A stretch of DNA of 64,000 nt from positions 6,009,001 to 6,073,000 of the forward strand of contig CP141148.1 of the NCBI GenBank assembly GCA_035235625.1, given 5' to 3'. Each line of letters opens with the position of its first letter. Positions within the stretch are counted from its first letter, which is position 1. Shown one piece after another: positions 1-11,288 of this stretch. This DNA is from Saururus chinensis (Eukaryota; Streptophyta; Magnoliopsida; Piperales; Saururaceae). The notes beneath the pieces were generated by a model that did no database searches, was not told the DNA's origin, and was given only the letters and a program-made list of their open reading frames with translations. The translations under genes were made by a program, and so were the position numbers.

Positions 1-370
1 TTCATATATAACCATCAAATGCAAGACATTGTATAAGATAATAAATATTAAATAGCATAATTCCCTTAAACCTCTTAGAGAATTAGCTATGTGATCCATG
101 ATTTGCATTGGTGCAAGAGTAACATGGGCGGTCATCCGCGTGCACTCGGTATAACCTATAAAAATCGAGAGGGAACTACCAAAGGCTAGGTGCACCCTCA
201 TTCTAATATGTGGCAATTGGGTAATCTTTAATCTTCAACCTGAAGTTAAAAACACTCATACTAAGCCTTAACTAGCCTTTGTAAATACTTCTCAAGACTT
301 AGGTTTGTTATTATTATCTTGATCTACCTTTTATGCAAGCCACTCCTCTCACATGCCCATAAAAGAGATA
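1..370. repeat. dispersed LTR-like repeat, copy 1 (partial)
   Basis: This stretch matches 15175-15513 in the same orientation at roughly 80% by eye. Shared landmarks are the run around GAATTAGCTATGTGATCC, GAGAGGGAACT-CCAAAGG, ACCTGAAGTTAAAAACACT and CATGCCCATAA-AGAGAT. There is no coding potential. The second copy is preceded by an LTR-like start (TGTCATGACCCG near 14633), so both are probably parts of LTRs from one Gypsy-type family. This copy is cut by the window edge. Confidence 0.6.
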
Positions 371-1995
371 AAAAAGAAATAACTCACTAACCCTAAGTAA
401 AGATAAACAATTAATCACAATTTATAACGTAGTGAACCACCCATGGTTACGAGTGCAACATATACTCAATTCATTGGTAAATACATGCATTCATCAAAAT
501 AGACATGCATACATGAACTATGTAATCTTAAACGTGAATTCTACACAACATGAAGCATCCTCTATGTAGCTTCTCATATTCCCATACATATGACTATCAA
601 CTATATAACATTCAACATGATATATAAAATTGTATTCATAAAGATCTAATGCTACACATCTCAATGCAACACATGTACCTGAACCAAATCATATACATGA
701 TTTAATCATAACAATTAACAAAGATTAACATTAATTCCCAAAGATCATACATGCTCAAACCCTAACCCTGTTTTTATGAAATCTCTGAACATTCTTAGTT
801 AGCCTAGGTCTATTTCTATGCTCATTATAAAGTGTAGACTTTTATTCAGATTATTATGCACTAAGAGTTTAGCACGCATCCCAAGTTCAATACTCATAGC
901 TTTAATTTCTTGGTAAGGGTATTTTGCTCAATTTACATTCTTTAAAGCCTCTTAGTGCTCATATATTAGGGTTGAGGATTTCTAAATATGTTCATAGGTT
1001 GCCAATAACCATAGTTACTCATTTAAGTGATGAATCTAAAATCATACATATAACTAGATTGGTTCAAACCTAAGGGTACTCTTGGAATTTTTATAATTTA
1101 TTGACAACTTCATTAAATCTGAAATTTTAAATATAAACTCTTCAAAAAGTCATAACAATATAATAAAATTGTTAAAGTTTTATTTTTAGTATTACCCCTT
1201 GAACCGTGACCGATTGGCCAATTGAAATTCACTATTAAAGGTAAAACCATAATTATATACCTTTTCTAGATTGTTTTTGGATCTGAAAATTTGTGGAGAG
1301 GAATTTAGAGAGCTTCCATAATTTTTCTAAAATTTGTAAGATTGTGAACCGGGTCTCAATATGTTATTTTCATTTTTTTATACCTTTATTATGCCAGTCC
1401 GGGAATTAAATCCCAAACCGGACCATCATCTTCAACCTCCCGCAAGCTCAGAACACAGAAACTGAGCTCTGTTCTGGACCTGAGAAAGTGGGACGATAGG
1501 GTGCACCTTCGATGGTTATGAGCCGTGTAATCATCCTCAAATCGTCGTGTAACACCCTTTGAACCCAAATCCAGTGACAGGGGTGGGACCCATGTCCTCT
1601 TCTCCAAGGACAACTTAACTCTTCCTCCACATATAACTGTTCCCTGTTTTACCCTTAAAATCTCAGAACCTATTTAGAGTTCAGAGAATAACCCATGCAT
1701 GATTCTCTATTTATTAATTTACCCAACAAAATTACTTCTCAGTATTGATAAAACATTATGTCCAGAAGAACACCCATAAGAGTCAAAGAGTAGAGCATAA
1801 TCACAGTTCCATAAACAGACCAAAACATTAGGAAAGAGCATTAGACTCTAATTCAAAACAAGGAAGATACACGGTAGAAGTGAACAATATCAAGAATATG
1901 AGCATATGTTAATGCATGTTTATCATGAACCCATGATGGGAATGAAATTCAAGCAGACCAGACCAGAAACACTGCATTGATTATCTAAAGCCTAG

Positions 1996-1996
<1 letters not shown>
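371..1996. other. AT-rich intergenic DNA, no gene seen
   Basis: No convincing coding region. The short open frames around 1389-1630 read across sequence that looks like part of an LTR: TGTAACACCC occurs at about 1549, a common Gypsy LTR terminus. No matching second end was found. Confidence 0.5.

Positions 1997-2054
<58 letters not shown>
1997..2054. repeat. (TA)29 microsatellite
   Basis: Uninterrupted TA dinucleotide run of 58 bp, read directly. Confidence 0.98.
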
Positions 2055-2057
<3 letters not shown>

Positions 2058-2268
2058 ACTCAATAGTGGAGCAAGCATATCATACTTGTATGAGGATAAC
2101 AAACAATTAGGTTTTAAAGTTCTCTGCCAAGAATACCAGTACTGTAAAACCATACTACTTGTTGAGTGAGAACATGAAGGGCGTAGCATAGTACTGTAGC
2201 TGCTAGAGTACTCTGCGAGCAGCTCCTGGATCTTTTCTCCTCTCCGACGACTTCTTCCTTAGCGGGGT

Positions 2269-2358
2269 CTCTCCCTCTCTTCTCTTTTTTTTTTTTTTTT
2301 TTCTATCATCTTTACTACTCTTCTTTCTTCTTCCTCTTCCTCTTCCTCTTCCTCTGTG
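2269..2358. repeat. pyrimidine-rich tract with T run and CTTCCT repeats
   Basis: Low-complexity C/T tract containing about 20 consecutive T residues followed by TTCCTC hexamer repeats. No gene is adjacent. Confidence 0.9.
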
Positions 2359-4085
2359 TATTTTCCTCTAGTCTACTCTCCTCGCTTCTAGCTTTTTCCT
2401 GGGTACAGAACAAAGTATTCCCCCATGCCAACCGACCTTTTGAAAGTGCTTTTCATGTTGTTGCTCATCATGAGTTGAGCACAAAGAATATATGTGAAGC
2501 GTTCATTTTTTAGATCGATGACGCATATATTAACGCACATTAATGTAAATGATATTTATACTAACATGTGCTAACATATGTACTATCGATCTAAAAAATA
2601 AATACTTCATGTATGTTCCTTATGCTTGGTTCATTATAAGAGCATAACATAAAATACACTTCTTTCCCTTATATAGTGCCATCTAAGGTCCTAAACTCCC
2701 ACCTTTCATATTCAATCAAAGGTGGTATAAGACCTATAATGTAGAGAAAATAGTTGTATGAATATCATTTTCCATAAATCACTAACGAAAGAGTTTCTTA
2801 CTCGCCAAGCCATGTTGGGTATGAGTACCTAACATATTCATTACTCGCCTAAGCTCATGACCATCTCAATAACATGTCTAGGTCCATTACACATTAAACA
2901 CATCTAAGCTAAGGATAAACAAAATCACTTTCAATTTTATTAAATAGTCTAATTAAAGCCAAAGTAATACAAATTTTGAAATTAATAATTAAAATATGAT
3001 TACAACTGAGTCCCATGTGTGCATGTGGGCTACAATTTATAATTTGGAATAAAATCGCTTTAAATATATAAAAATTTGTATCTTCCTCATTCGACCTCTA
3101 TTTTTTGTATTCTTGGTACTACTATGATAGGCTCAAATTTTATTTTTTATTTGAATAGGTTTAACTCTCAACCTTATTATGTAAGGGGAGAAATTAGATA
3201 AATAAAGTAATATGGTCAAAACTAATGTTGTTACATAGAGAGAGGGAGAGAGGGAGAGAGAGGAGGGCCCAAATTGTCCCTAAATCGAGTGACCCATATT
3301 AGCTCACCCAAACCAAACCCAAGGATGACCATATGGGCCCAAGCACGTATGATGGTCCAACACAAATTACCTGTTTATAACTAAAGGAAAGGAGTTGTAG
3401 GTCACTCTAATCTATGACTGAATGTACTCGTATGTTTAAGGGGTTCTGTGGCATTTGTCACATTTTAGGTTTGTGTTATGACCCACCATAGGGGGTCAAG
3501 TCCCGCCTTCATAGTCCATTATAATTAGGATTTAATTATTATTAGTAAGTGTATCTTAGTATAATTAAAATTTTATTCTTATTGGGCTTAGGATAATGTT
3601 AGAAGTCCATTCCAATTAGGAGTTTTATTAGTATTAGGATTAGGATTAACAATTGCCTATAAATATGTAGGGGCTAGGCCTTATTTGATTAATTCAGGAA
3701 TTCAGAAATTAGAATCAAGTTAGTTTAATTTATTTTATATTTTAGTTATTTATTTTATATTTTTATCTTTACTTTATTTTATGTAGACATCGGTCTACAT
3801 TAGTTTGCGGGCAATTTCTTCCAATAAGCAGCATTAGAAGCGATATCTAGACTATGAGAATTAGAAGTATGAGGAATTAGAATCCAAAATGCGGGGCTTT
3901 TGCTTTGTCACTTAAAAATGAAATATAATGAAGTAACCAAGGTGGGAAACTTGCCCAACGAATCTTAATACAAAACTAATTTGCATAATCTAATTAAAAG
4001 GCAAATGAAACATCTTCTACAATGTCGATATCTCTATAAATTAATTTATTTATTTTCAAAACCAGACCAAATCCTTAGTGTATAG
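2359..4085. other. AT-rich intergenic DNA with one LTR-like promoter patch
   Basis: No gene seen. A GA-rich microsatellite lies at about 3237-3264. Around 3470-3800 the DNA resembles an LTR or promoter: GTTATGACCCACC, then a good TATA motif (CTATAAATA near 3659), then T-rich leader sequence. The ends of an element could not be defined. Confidence 0.4.
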
Positions 4086-4536
4086 TAGGGCTACAATTGG
4101 GTCAAGCCTAGTTAGGTCGAAGCTGGGCCCTGACCCAACCCATCATATTATTTCTAGGCCCTAGCCTTATGTAGGCCTTATAAAGCCACTCCTAAGTAGG
4201 CTTAGGCTTACTAGTTAACCCCATGAGACACAAAATTATATACCTTTAGGTGGGTATTTCATAATTAACTATACTGGTGTAAGCTTATAGTTTTCTAAAC
4301 TTTCATAAAATATACTATATTTTCATTTTATACTTCTCTTTCTATCTATGTTGGACTATTAGAAAAGTAAAAATAATATTTTTTTGTACTTGGGGCTGAG
4401 TCGAACTGGCTTTTTGCCCCTAGCCCTAGCCCAACCCATTTTAAGGTGAGCTAAAGGCCCTAGCCTGACCTATTTTCAGTCCTAACACACATTTTTATAA
4501 GCCAAATAGGGTTGGCCCTTAAAAGTTTCACCCCTA
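4086..4536. mobile_element. degenerate hAT-type MITE
   Basis: The segment starts TAGGGCTACAA and ends TTTCACCCCTA, imperfect inverted ends of the TAGGGGTG type known from plant hAT MITEs. It is flanked by 8-bp sequences GTGTATAG (4078-4085) and ATGTATTG (4537-4544) that agree at 6 of 8 positions, as expected of an old hAT target duplication. The interior is rich in GGGCC and AGCCCTAGCC motifs and encodes nothing. Confidence 0.5.
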
Positions 4537-6564
4537 ATGTATTGCCCTTATGATACAATAACCATTTGTCTTGATCAGGATTGCAAACTACCTTGTTCTT
4601 ATAATATCGTACTTTGCATTTGCTAGAGTTTTGTCTCCATGCATGTTCTAGCCTTTAGCCGAGAGGAGAGAGCAGGGCACAACTAGTCATAAAGGTTGTT
4701 GCTTTGAAGGGTCAAGACAAGGGTGTCTCCAAGGATGGAACTATGTTATGACAGTGGCAAAAAACACTAGGTATATAGTTAGCCCCTGGATCTGCTATTG
4801 GGCATCTCTGACTTAGAAAAGGGTAGAGCATGGCAGAGCTGAGGGATGGAGGGTGGAGTTGGGCAAAGTAAGTTGGAGCATGGGGAGAAGGGTTGTTCTG
4901 AGAAGAGCATGGTAGAGCCAGCGGAGAAGGGTGTTTTTGCTTAGAAGGTGGAGTTGGGCAAGCAATCAGGCAGAGTACGATGGAGCCTAGGGTAAAAGGG
5001 TGGTCCCAGGAGGAAAAGGCATTACAAAGCACTCAAAAGCTGGACCCAGGTGGACTAGGGCAGATTCAGGTGGATTTGAGGGAGAAGGGTGGAGCATGGA
5101 GGAGAAGGTCACTCTCTCTACCATTTAATGCAGAAGAAATGGGTTAAATAGAAAAGTGGTCACTATTACATTAGGGTGGGTAACTTTAGAGATTAAAAAA
5201 GAATGTGGCCATATGCAACCCACTAAACTCCTATGCCCCCAAACATAGTACAATTCTTCATTTTATTTTCTACTTCAGTATCCATCCTCCCCCCATCAAT
5301 TTTCTCTTAATTCACCCAAGAACTTCACCCCAAAATAGTTTCATGGGTGATGACAATGACAACCTCCTCTTCCCCTTCTTTTTTTTTTCTTTTTTTCATG
5401 GCCAAAGCCACCATAAGTTGGCGGCAACTAGTTCCAACCACAATTAGAAGCTAGTGTCGGTCCAAATCTAGCCCTGCAATTACTAGAGCTAAGACTAGGA
5501 TATGGCTGCAGCAATTAGGCAGTAGCTAGGCTATTGGACAAGGTTAGGCCATGCCTGCCTCTGGTCGTGGCGGCTAGATCTAGCCTAGCCATGGTGATGG
5601 CCAGAGCTAGGACATATTTGGCTTTAGTTGCTACTAGGCCAAGCTACCAAGGATACTTTGAACATAGCCAAATTAGATCTAGTCTTGACTACCGTTTAAG
5701 GCTACTCTAGCCAAATTCGGCCACGGCCACAACCGGTTGCACTAAGGAGGAAAAGGGTAGTGGAGGGGAGGAGGAGGGGGTTTAAGACCGCCTTGCAGGC
5801 TACAATGCTGACACCAATGCTTAAAAATAAAGAGAGGGGAAGGTGGGGGTAAAGAGAAGTTATAATATCTATATTATTATTATAATGAGAAGGGGGCAAA
5901 GATTTTTGCCACGCTATACCTATATTATCTTTTCAAAGAAACTCTTAATTAATTTAAAATTTAAGATAACTAAATATTATAATAATTTTTTAAATAAGTA
6001 TAACTTTGCAGCCACATATGGATCTTATAGTCCTAAATATTAATTGGTTAGAACTTATTAAAATGAGAAGGGGGATAGATATTCTTTTTATAAAAATCCT
6101 AAAGTACACTATATTTAAAGTGAAAAGAGCCCGATATTTATAGCATAAAAATCTTAAATTATCCCCAATATATCAAAAATATTATTTATGAACTCTTATT
6201 TATATATTGAATAAGATAATTACACTTGAAGCTCAATTTGCATATCATTTTATATGATTCTAAATATATAGAATCATGTGTATTATTTTTATATTATGCA
6301 CTTATATTTCTATTCGTACTTTTAAATGTGAAAAATAATTTTTTTTTAATAAAGTTAAAGTAAATAAAAATTAAATAACAAATAAATTTAGTGGAGTGAA
6401 TATATCCTAAGTTTATTGAAAAATTAAAATTAGCTAGAGAACATAACGTAACGTGTAGTGAGCATTAAGCCGTCGCAAATTGTTCCGGGTAATTCTCAGG
6501 CAGCGACCGGGGGTATTTGTGACATTTACAGAAACTTTCCATTCGTATCTTAAAATCCAAACTT
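4537..6564. other. intergenic DNA upstream of the MADS gene
   Basis: No gene supported. 4690-5110 is rich in GGTGGAG/AGCATGG motifs. 5440-5720 is rich in AGCTAGG/TAGCCTAG words, which look like degenerate short repeats. 5830-6440 is strongly AT-rich. Short open frames here have no recognisable domain. Confidence 0.5.
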
Positions 6565-6577
6565 TTCTAGAAACTTC
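6565..6577 (+). promoter_or_regulatory. perfect heat-shock element (three pentamers)
   Basis: The 13-mer TTCTAGAAACTTC fits TTCnnGAAnnTTC exactly, the consensus bound by trimeric heat-shock factors. It lies 22 bp upstream of a TATA-like motif and about 114 bp upstream of the MADS ATG, a position where an HSE would be expected to act. Function is inferred. Confidence 0.55.
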
Positions 6578-6598
6578 TTCTTCAAGACTCCTCGCTGG

Positions 6599-6606
6599 AT
6601 AAATAC
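6599..6606 (+). promoter_or_regulatory. TATA-like box of the MADS gene
   Basis: ATAAATAC lies 85 bp upstream of the start codon in a region that shifts abruptly from AT-rich to balanced composition. The spacing leaves a 5' leader of about 55-60 nt if transcription begins about 30 bp downstream. Confidence 0.4.
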
Positions 6607-6690
6607 GAAGAAGCGGCGAAAGGGAGACTACTCGTGACTCTTCTTCTTCTTTCTTGCGTTCATCTTTCATAATCCAAAATTCTGGGAAGG

Positions 6691-7164
6691 ATGAGAAAGC
6701 CGGGGATGGGGCGGAGGAGGATCGAGATCAAGCACATCGTCGACAAGGACGCCCGCATGGTCACCTTCTCCAAGCGCCGCACCGGCCTCTTCAGCATGGC
6801 CCAATCCCTCGCCGACCTCTTCGGCCTCAGCCTCGCCATTGTCGTCTTCTCCCCCGGCGGCCGCGCCTTCACCTGCGGCAACCTCTCCCTCATTGATCGC
6901 TTCATCGCCCAATCCCAATCCGGCGCCGGAGACGGCGGCGCATCGTCCTCCTCCGCCCCTGCTGCCGTTGCTGTTCCGGAGGCGAAGAGGCAAAAGGCGG
7001 AGAGCAAGGAGGAGTTGCGGGAGTACCTGCGCTGCGTGGAGGAGCTGAAGCGTCGGGTCGTGGACCGGATCCACCTGCTGTCCAGCCGGTCCGAGTTCTA
7101 CTCCATGGGCTCGGAGGACTCGGCTGCAGACTCTAAGATGATGCTGGTCAGGCCTCATTTGTAA
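6691..7164 (+). CDS. type I (Mα, AGL62-like) MADS-box transcription factor
   Basis: A 157-residue single-exon protein. Residues 6-60 form a MADS domain: MGRRRIEIKHI, then VTFSKRRTGLF and AIVVFSPGGRAF, the signature of the plant Mα class (AGL61/AGL62-like). The canonical KKA-EL--LCGAEVA stretch is changed to SMAQSLADLFGLSLA, so the second half of the DNA-binding helix and the dimer contact region are atypical. An Ala/Ser-rich linker (residues 78-95) and a charged, probably helical tail follow. There is no K-box, as is normal for type I proteins. Two in-frame ATGs exist (6691 and 6706); the second begins the classical MGR. The gene is GC-rich, especially at third positions, against AT-rich surroundings. 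Family members act in the nucleus, often as heterodimers in female gametophyte or endosperm. The role here is inferred from family only. Confidence 0.88.
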   Translation: MRKPGMGRRRIEIKHIVDKDARMVTFSKRRTGLFSMAQSLADLFGLSLAIVVFSPGGRAFTCGNLSLIDRFIAQSQSGAGDGGASSSSAPAAVAVPEAKRQKAESKEELREYLRCVEELKRRVVDRIHLLSSRSEFYSMGSEDSAADSKMMLVRPHL

Positions 7165-10119
7165 GATCAAGTACGTTGTTGCTATTACCTTACTCGAGTT
7201 TAATGCCAAAAACTTCGACATATAGATATCAAAAAGATCAAATTCAGTTGCTTTTCAATAAATCTTCTTTTTGTAGATCAAATGTTCGTTGATTCCGTTA
7301 CAACCCATAAAAAAAGAGTGCTTGGTATAAATTCTAAATGAAATTTCTGGGATGGTTTTTTGCATAAATTATGTTGCGAACATTTATTCTTCTGAATTTA
7401 TGTACGGCTGAATAGTTGCTTGTGTTTCGCCCCCGAAATCGTTCGATGGAATGCTATCCATGTCAGACATGTAATACGTCTGCAGGAAAGGTTTAATGTA
7501 ATCAGGAAGGTGTTGTTCCATTTCTGTTCCTTTTGGCAATTCCTTGATATCCTTAATCAAAATCTTGGAGTGAAAACATTGATTGTAGTGCCCAGTTCAT
7601 GTTCAACCTAGAGATAACAACGCCTCCTTTCCTCTGTTCCGCTTTCATCTTGGTGGTTGGGTAGATGTCTGAGTCCGGTTTGGAGGGTGATTCTGCTTTG
7701 CTGTTACAACAGTCTTCTCTTCTCCATTTTACATCACTCCGTTCTTGTTCTGGGTGTCATCCTTTCCCCATTAGGAGGACTGGTTGAATTGGTAAATCTG
7801 CACATGGCTGACCCTTGGAGACCACCCCCGAGGACTGCAGTAGTCATCCCGTCGTCATAGTGCCAGTGGTACTGGTTCATTAGCTTCGCCATGTTTGTCA
7901 TCCTTAGTTGAAGCTTTCGTTGTTCAAGTTTGCTTGACTTTACTTGAGCTTTGTAGGGTGTTCTAGTGTATCATTGTACGATGTCTTGCGGCATGCGGGC
8001 TCTATTTGTGTAATCCTCCCCCAATACAAATAAAGTATTGAAAAAAAATGATAAATAATTTACAGGGAGGGGTGGGGTGTGTGGCAAGGTTGATGTCAGC
8101 ATTGGCACTCAGAGGGAAGATGGCTGCGCCAAAAGGATGAAAATGACATGAGCATTTTATTCCTTTGTAAAAGGCAAGGGTATAAAATAAGAAAAAAAAT
8201 CAAAGGTATCAATATAGTTTTTTGAAACATGAAGGGGTTTATAACTCTGGTTTAAACTAAACAAAAGCTTGTAATCATCATTTAACTTTTCTTTCTTCTG
8301 CCCATAAATGGGTCTATAACTCTTGTTTAATTTAAACAAAAATGTTTAATCGTAACTTAACTTTTCTTTCTTTTTCTATCCCAAAACAAATACCTCCCAA
8401 ATTTGCAAGGGCACTGAAATTCACATTATTATTTTGGCAAGTTTTAAAAAATCTTTGGTTTTTTTATATGTAAGAGTATAATGTTATGAATTGTCCAGTA
8501 GTATTAAATTAGTAGCATTTTTATTTATTTCCTTTTTAAGCCCATAAGGCTATTAGATCTTTTGTTTAATTCTTTCTTAAAGCCTATAAGGCTAGTTAGA
8601 CAATAAATAGGCCCATTACACGCTTCATGGGTTCGACTTGAATTAGTGGAAGATTCTCTCCCTCTTTGTCCCTCATTCTCTTAGTTTTAGGACTTAGATT
8701 TGTAGGGTTTATAACATAAAAGTGTAATTATGTTTCATGAGATTGAGAGCGGTTTTATTTTAACTTACGAGGAGAAGTTAATTTGTGTTGATGGGCTTTT
8801 TCTATGTATAAGACAAGATAAAAGATGAGATGATCCTTCTCTACAAGATATAGAAAAAAATTATTTTTTTAGGTAGGACAACTGTCTTTTGATTAATCAA
8901 TAGTTTTTTATAATTTGAGATAGAGTAGTAATGATTAATTAATTTTAAATTTTTTAATTAAATGTCAAACAATAAGACAAATTGGAATAGGTAGAGAAAG
9001 GATAAAATATTAAAATTGCCAAAAAGATGACTACAAATCTTGAAAAGATGAACAAAAGAAAATTACAAATATCACATGTAAGGATTTATCCTTTCCATGT
9101 ATTTTTTCCTTTAAGCTTTAGAGTTTTTTTTTTACCTTGTGTAACCTTTTTTATTTTTAAATTTTTTGAAAACTCATTGGGATTGAAAGAATATTTTCCA
9201 GCAAACTTCTTAGAAATTAAATGAATACTTCAAAAGATATTTGAAAGACTTGATGAATAAGTTTTTCTTCCAAGACTTTTCTTCATTCCTTGGTGGAAAA
9301 CTTTGTTTTTGTTATTTTTTTAAGGGATAAAGTGTTTTGAACTTTATGAAGGCTTTTTTGACTTGCAGGACAAAAGCCTCCACCTATGAAAAGGATAAAG
9401 TATATATGGTGTCAGGATTATGTTTTTGGATAAAGTAGTGGATAAAGAGTTAGTGGAGTAATTTGGTAATTTGTGGGAGTTAGTTAGTGGAGTAGTTTGT
9501 AGAAAGTGAGTTAATGTGATAATTAATGAGAAATGAGTTAGTGAGGGTAGTTTGTGAGAAGTAGGGGGACCGCTTAGTCTGTGATGTGGTTTGACTTAGT
9601 CCTCTATTTACTTTTTCACTATTTTTTTAATGTGGTAACTATCAAAAGAAGATTTGACTTAGACTTTCTATTCTCCCACTTTCTTTTTTATTCTCTTAAA
9701 AGACATCATTGAAGAATAGTCGACTATGCATGGTAAGCTTCCTACACATGATGCATACCATGCTTGACTTAGTATTCTCAACATAAAATAATTTTTTTAT
9801 TAACTTTATTAGTTAAGTAGATATTCTTTAAAAGTGAGGTGCCCATTATACATGAAGATTTGACTAATTCTTTTTTTTAAATTTTTTAATGCACCATATA
9901 CATTTTTTTTTGTTATTACTTTCTTTTGTCTTTTCTCAATTGCATGAGTCATCATTAGGAGGGGGGCCTTAAAAGCCATCATTTATACGTTAAGATTTCT
10001 TTCAAAGTCAATTCTTTGTATGAGACCTAAAAGGGGTTTCATATTTTTAATTTGGTTAATATGATGTGGAACTCATGGGTCTTACTTAGTGTTTTATAAT
10101 TTTAATTTTATTTATTTAT
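7165..10119. other. AT-rich intergenic DNA downstream of the MADS gene
   Basis: No gene supported. AATAAA at 8029-8034 is followed within ten bases by an A run (8040-8048). This could be a distant polyadenylation site or the tail of an old retroposed sequence whose body is not recognisable. From about 9400 the DNA is dominated by AGTTAGTGGAGTAGTTTG-like short degenerate repeats. Confidence 0.5.
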
Positions 10120-10670
10120 GACCAATTTTAGTGTAGACCCATGAAGCATCCATTGAGTCATTTTATTTTAGTGGCTAACTTAAACATTAGACTTATGAGG
10201 CCTCACTTGGTTAATTTGATTTTTGTGTCTACTTTATGTTAGGGGGCTTATGAGGGCCTCTAAATAGCTAATTTGGTATTGTGGAGCCCTTGAGCCTTTA
10301 TCTACTCAATTTAATTTTTTATGACTAATTTCAATGTGGACCCATGAGGCATTCACTTAGCCCTTTTGATTTTAGTGGGTAATTTTAATGTGAGGCTTAT
10401 GAGGCTTTATTTAGCTGATTTGATATTTGTTACTTTAATTATAAGGGGCCCATGAGGGCCTCCAAATAACCAATTGAATTTTGTGGAGCTCTTGAGCCTC
10501 CACCTACTTAATTTATTCTTTTATCATTAATTTTAGTATGAGCCCACTTATTTTTATTTTAGTGGCTAATTTCAATGTGAGACTTATGAGACCTCACTTA
10601 TCCATTTTGATTTTAATTACTAGTTTCAATGCAGGGACTATGAGGGCTTCACTCAGTTCTTTTTTATTAG
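10120..10670. repeat. tandem repeat, period about 202 bp, ~2.7 copies
   Basis: Units begin at 10120, 10323 and 10525 with the related words GACCAATTTTAGTGTAG, GACTAATTTCAATGTGG and CATTAATTTTAGTATGA. Each contains ACTTATGAG, TGAGGGCCTC and CTTGAGCC blocks in the same order. Within a unit the ATGAGGC motif recurs about every 60 bp, so the 202-bp unit looks like a higher-order repeat. The third unit is shortened. No coding potential. Confidence 0.75.
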
Positions 10671-11283
10671 AAGTCTCAGTTAATTCCTATTATGTAGAAC
10701 CTTATTCTTTCTTTTTTTTTGGGACTCTACACTTTGGAGACTTTATTACCTTTGGAGTGAGTTAAACTCCCAAATATTGGACTTTGTCCATTTTGACTCT
10801 TTCATTTTCACAAAGAATTGTCAACAATTTGCAGAAGAATGAATTGCTCTATTGTCTGTTCAAGAAAATTGTATTGTTCTAGTCAATTAGATATGAAAGA
10901 TTGTGAAGAAGAACAATTGGTGAAGCAGCTCAAAAATGATATTAAGAAGATATTGTTAAGCAATGAAAAGAACAATATTTAAATTACAAGTACTCCTTCA
11001 AGCATTCTGTTTTAGGAAATAAGAAGATTATATCAATCCAACTTGTGAGTCTTCTCCATTGGTATGTAATAAAGAAGGAATTCAAGTGGATGATGAAGGT
11101 TGTCAATAGTAGAAACTTCAAACGGTGAGATCTAAAGCAAATTGCCTTATCTAGGTTGGGTACAATTTATAGATGCCTCAAGGTTGCCAATTCTAATGTT
11201 ACGAAGAAGAATTAGCAACTTTACATAAAAACATGAGAGAAAAAAAGAATGAGTGAGATGTGAAGTCCTAAAATCTATGAAGT
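10671..11283. other. AT-rich intergenic DNA
   Basis: Nothing recognisable. It is the left flank of the solo LTR. Confidence 0.5.
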
Positions 11284-11288
11284 GTAAT
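11284..11288. repeat. 5-bp target duplication GTAAT, left
   Basis: GTAAT precedes the LTR start directly. The same five bases follow its end at 13464-13468. Confidence 0.7.

Noticed and set aside
6667-7221. 184-residue frame antisense to the MADS gene
   Set aside because: It is a shadow of GC-rich coding sequence on the other strand, with no domain.
7657-7860. 67-residue frame downstream of the MADS gene
   Set aside because: No domain or homologue recognised, and poor context. An A run after AATAAA at 8029 might mark an old retroposon, but its body was not identifiable.
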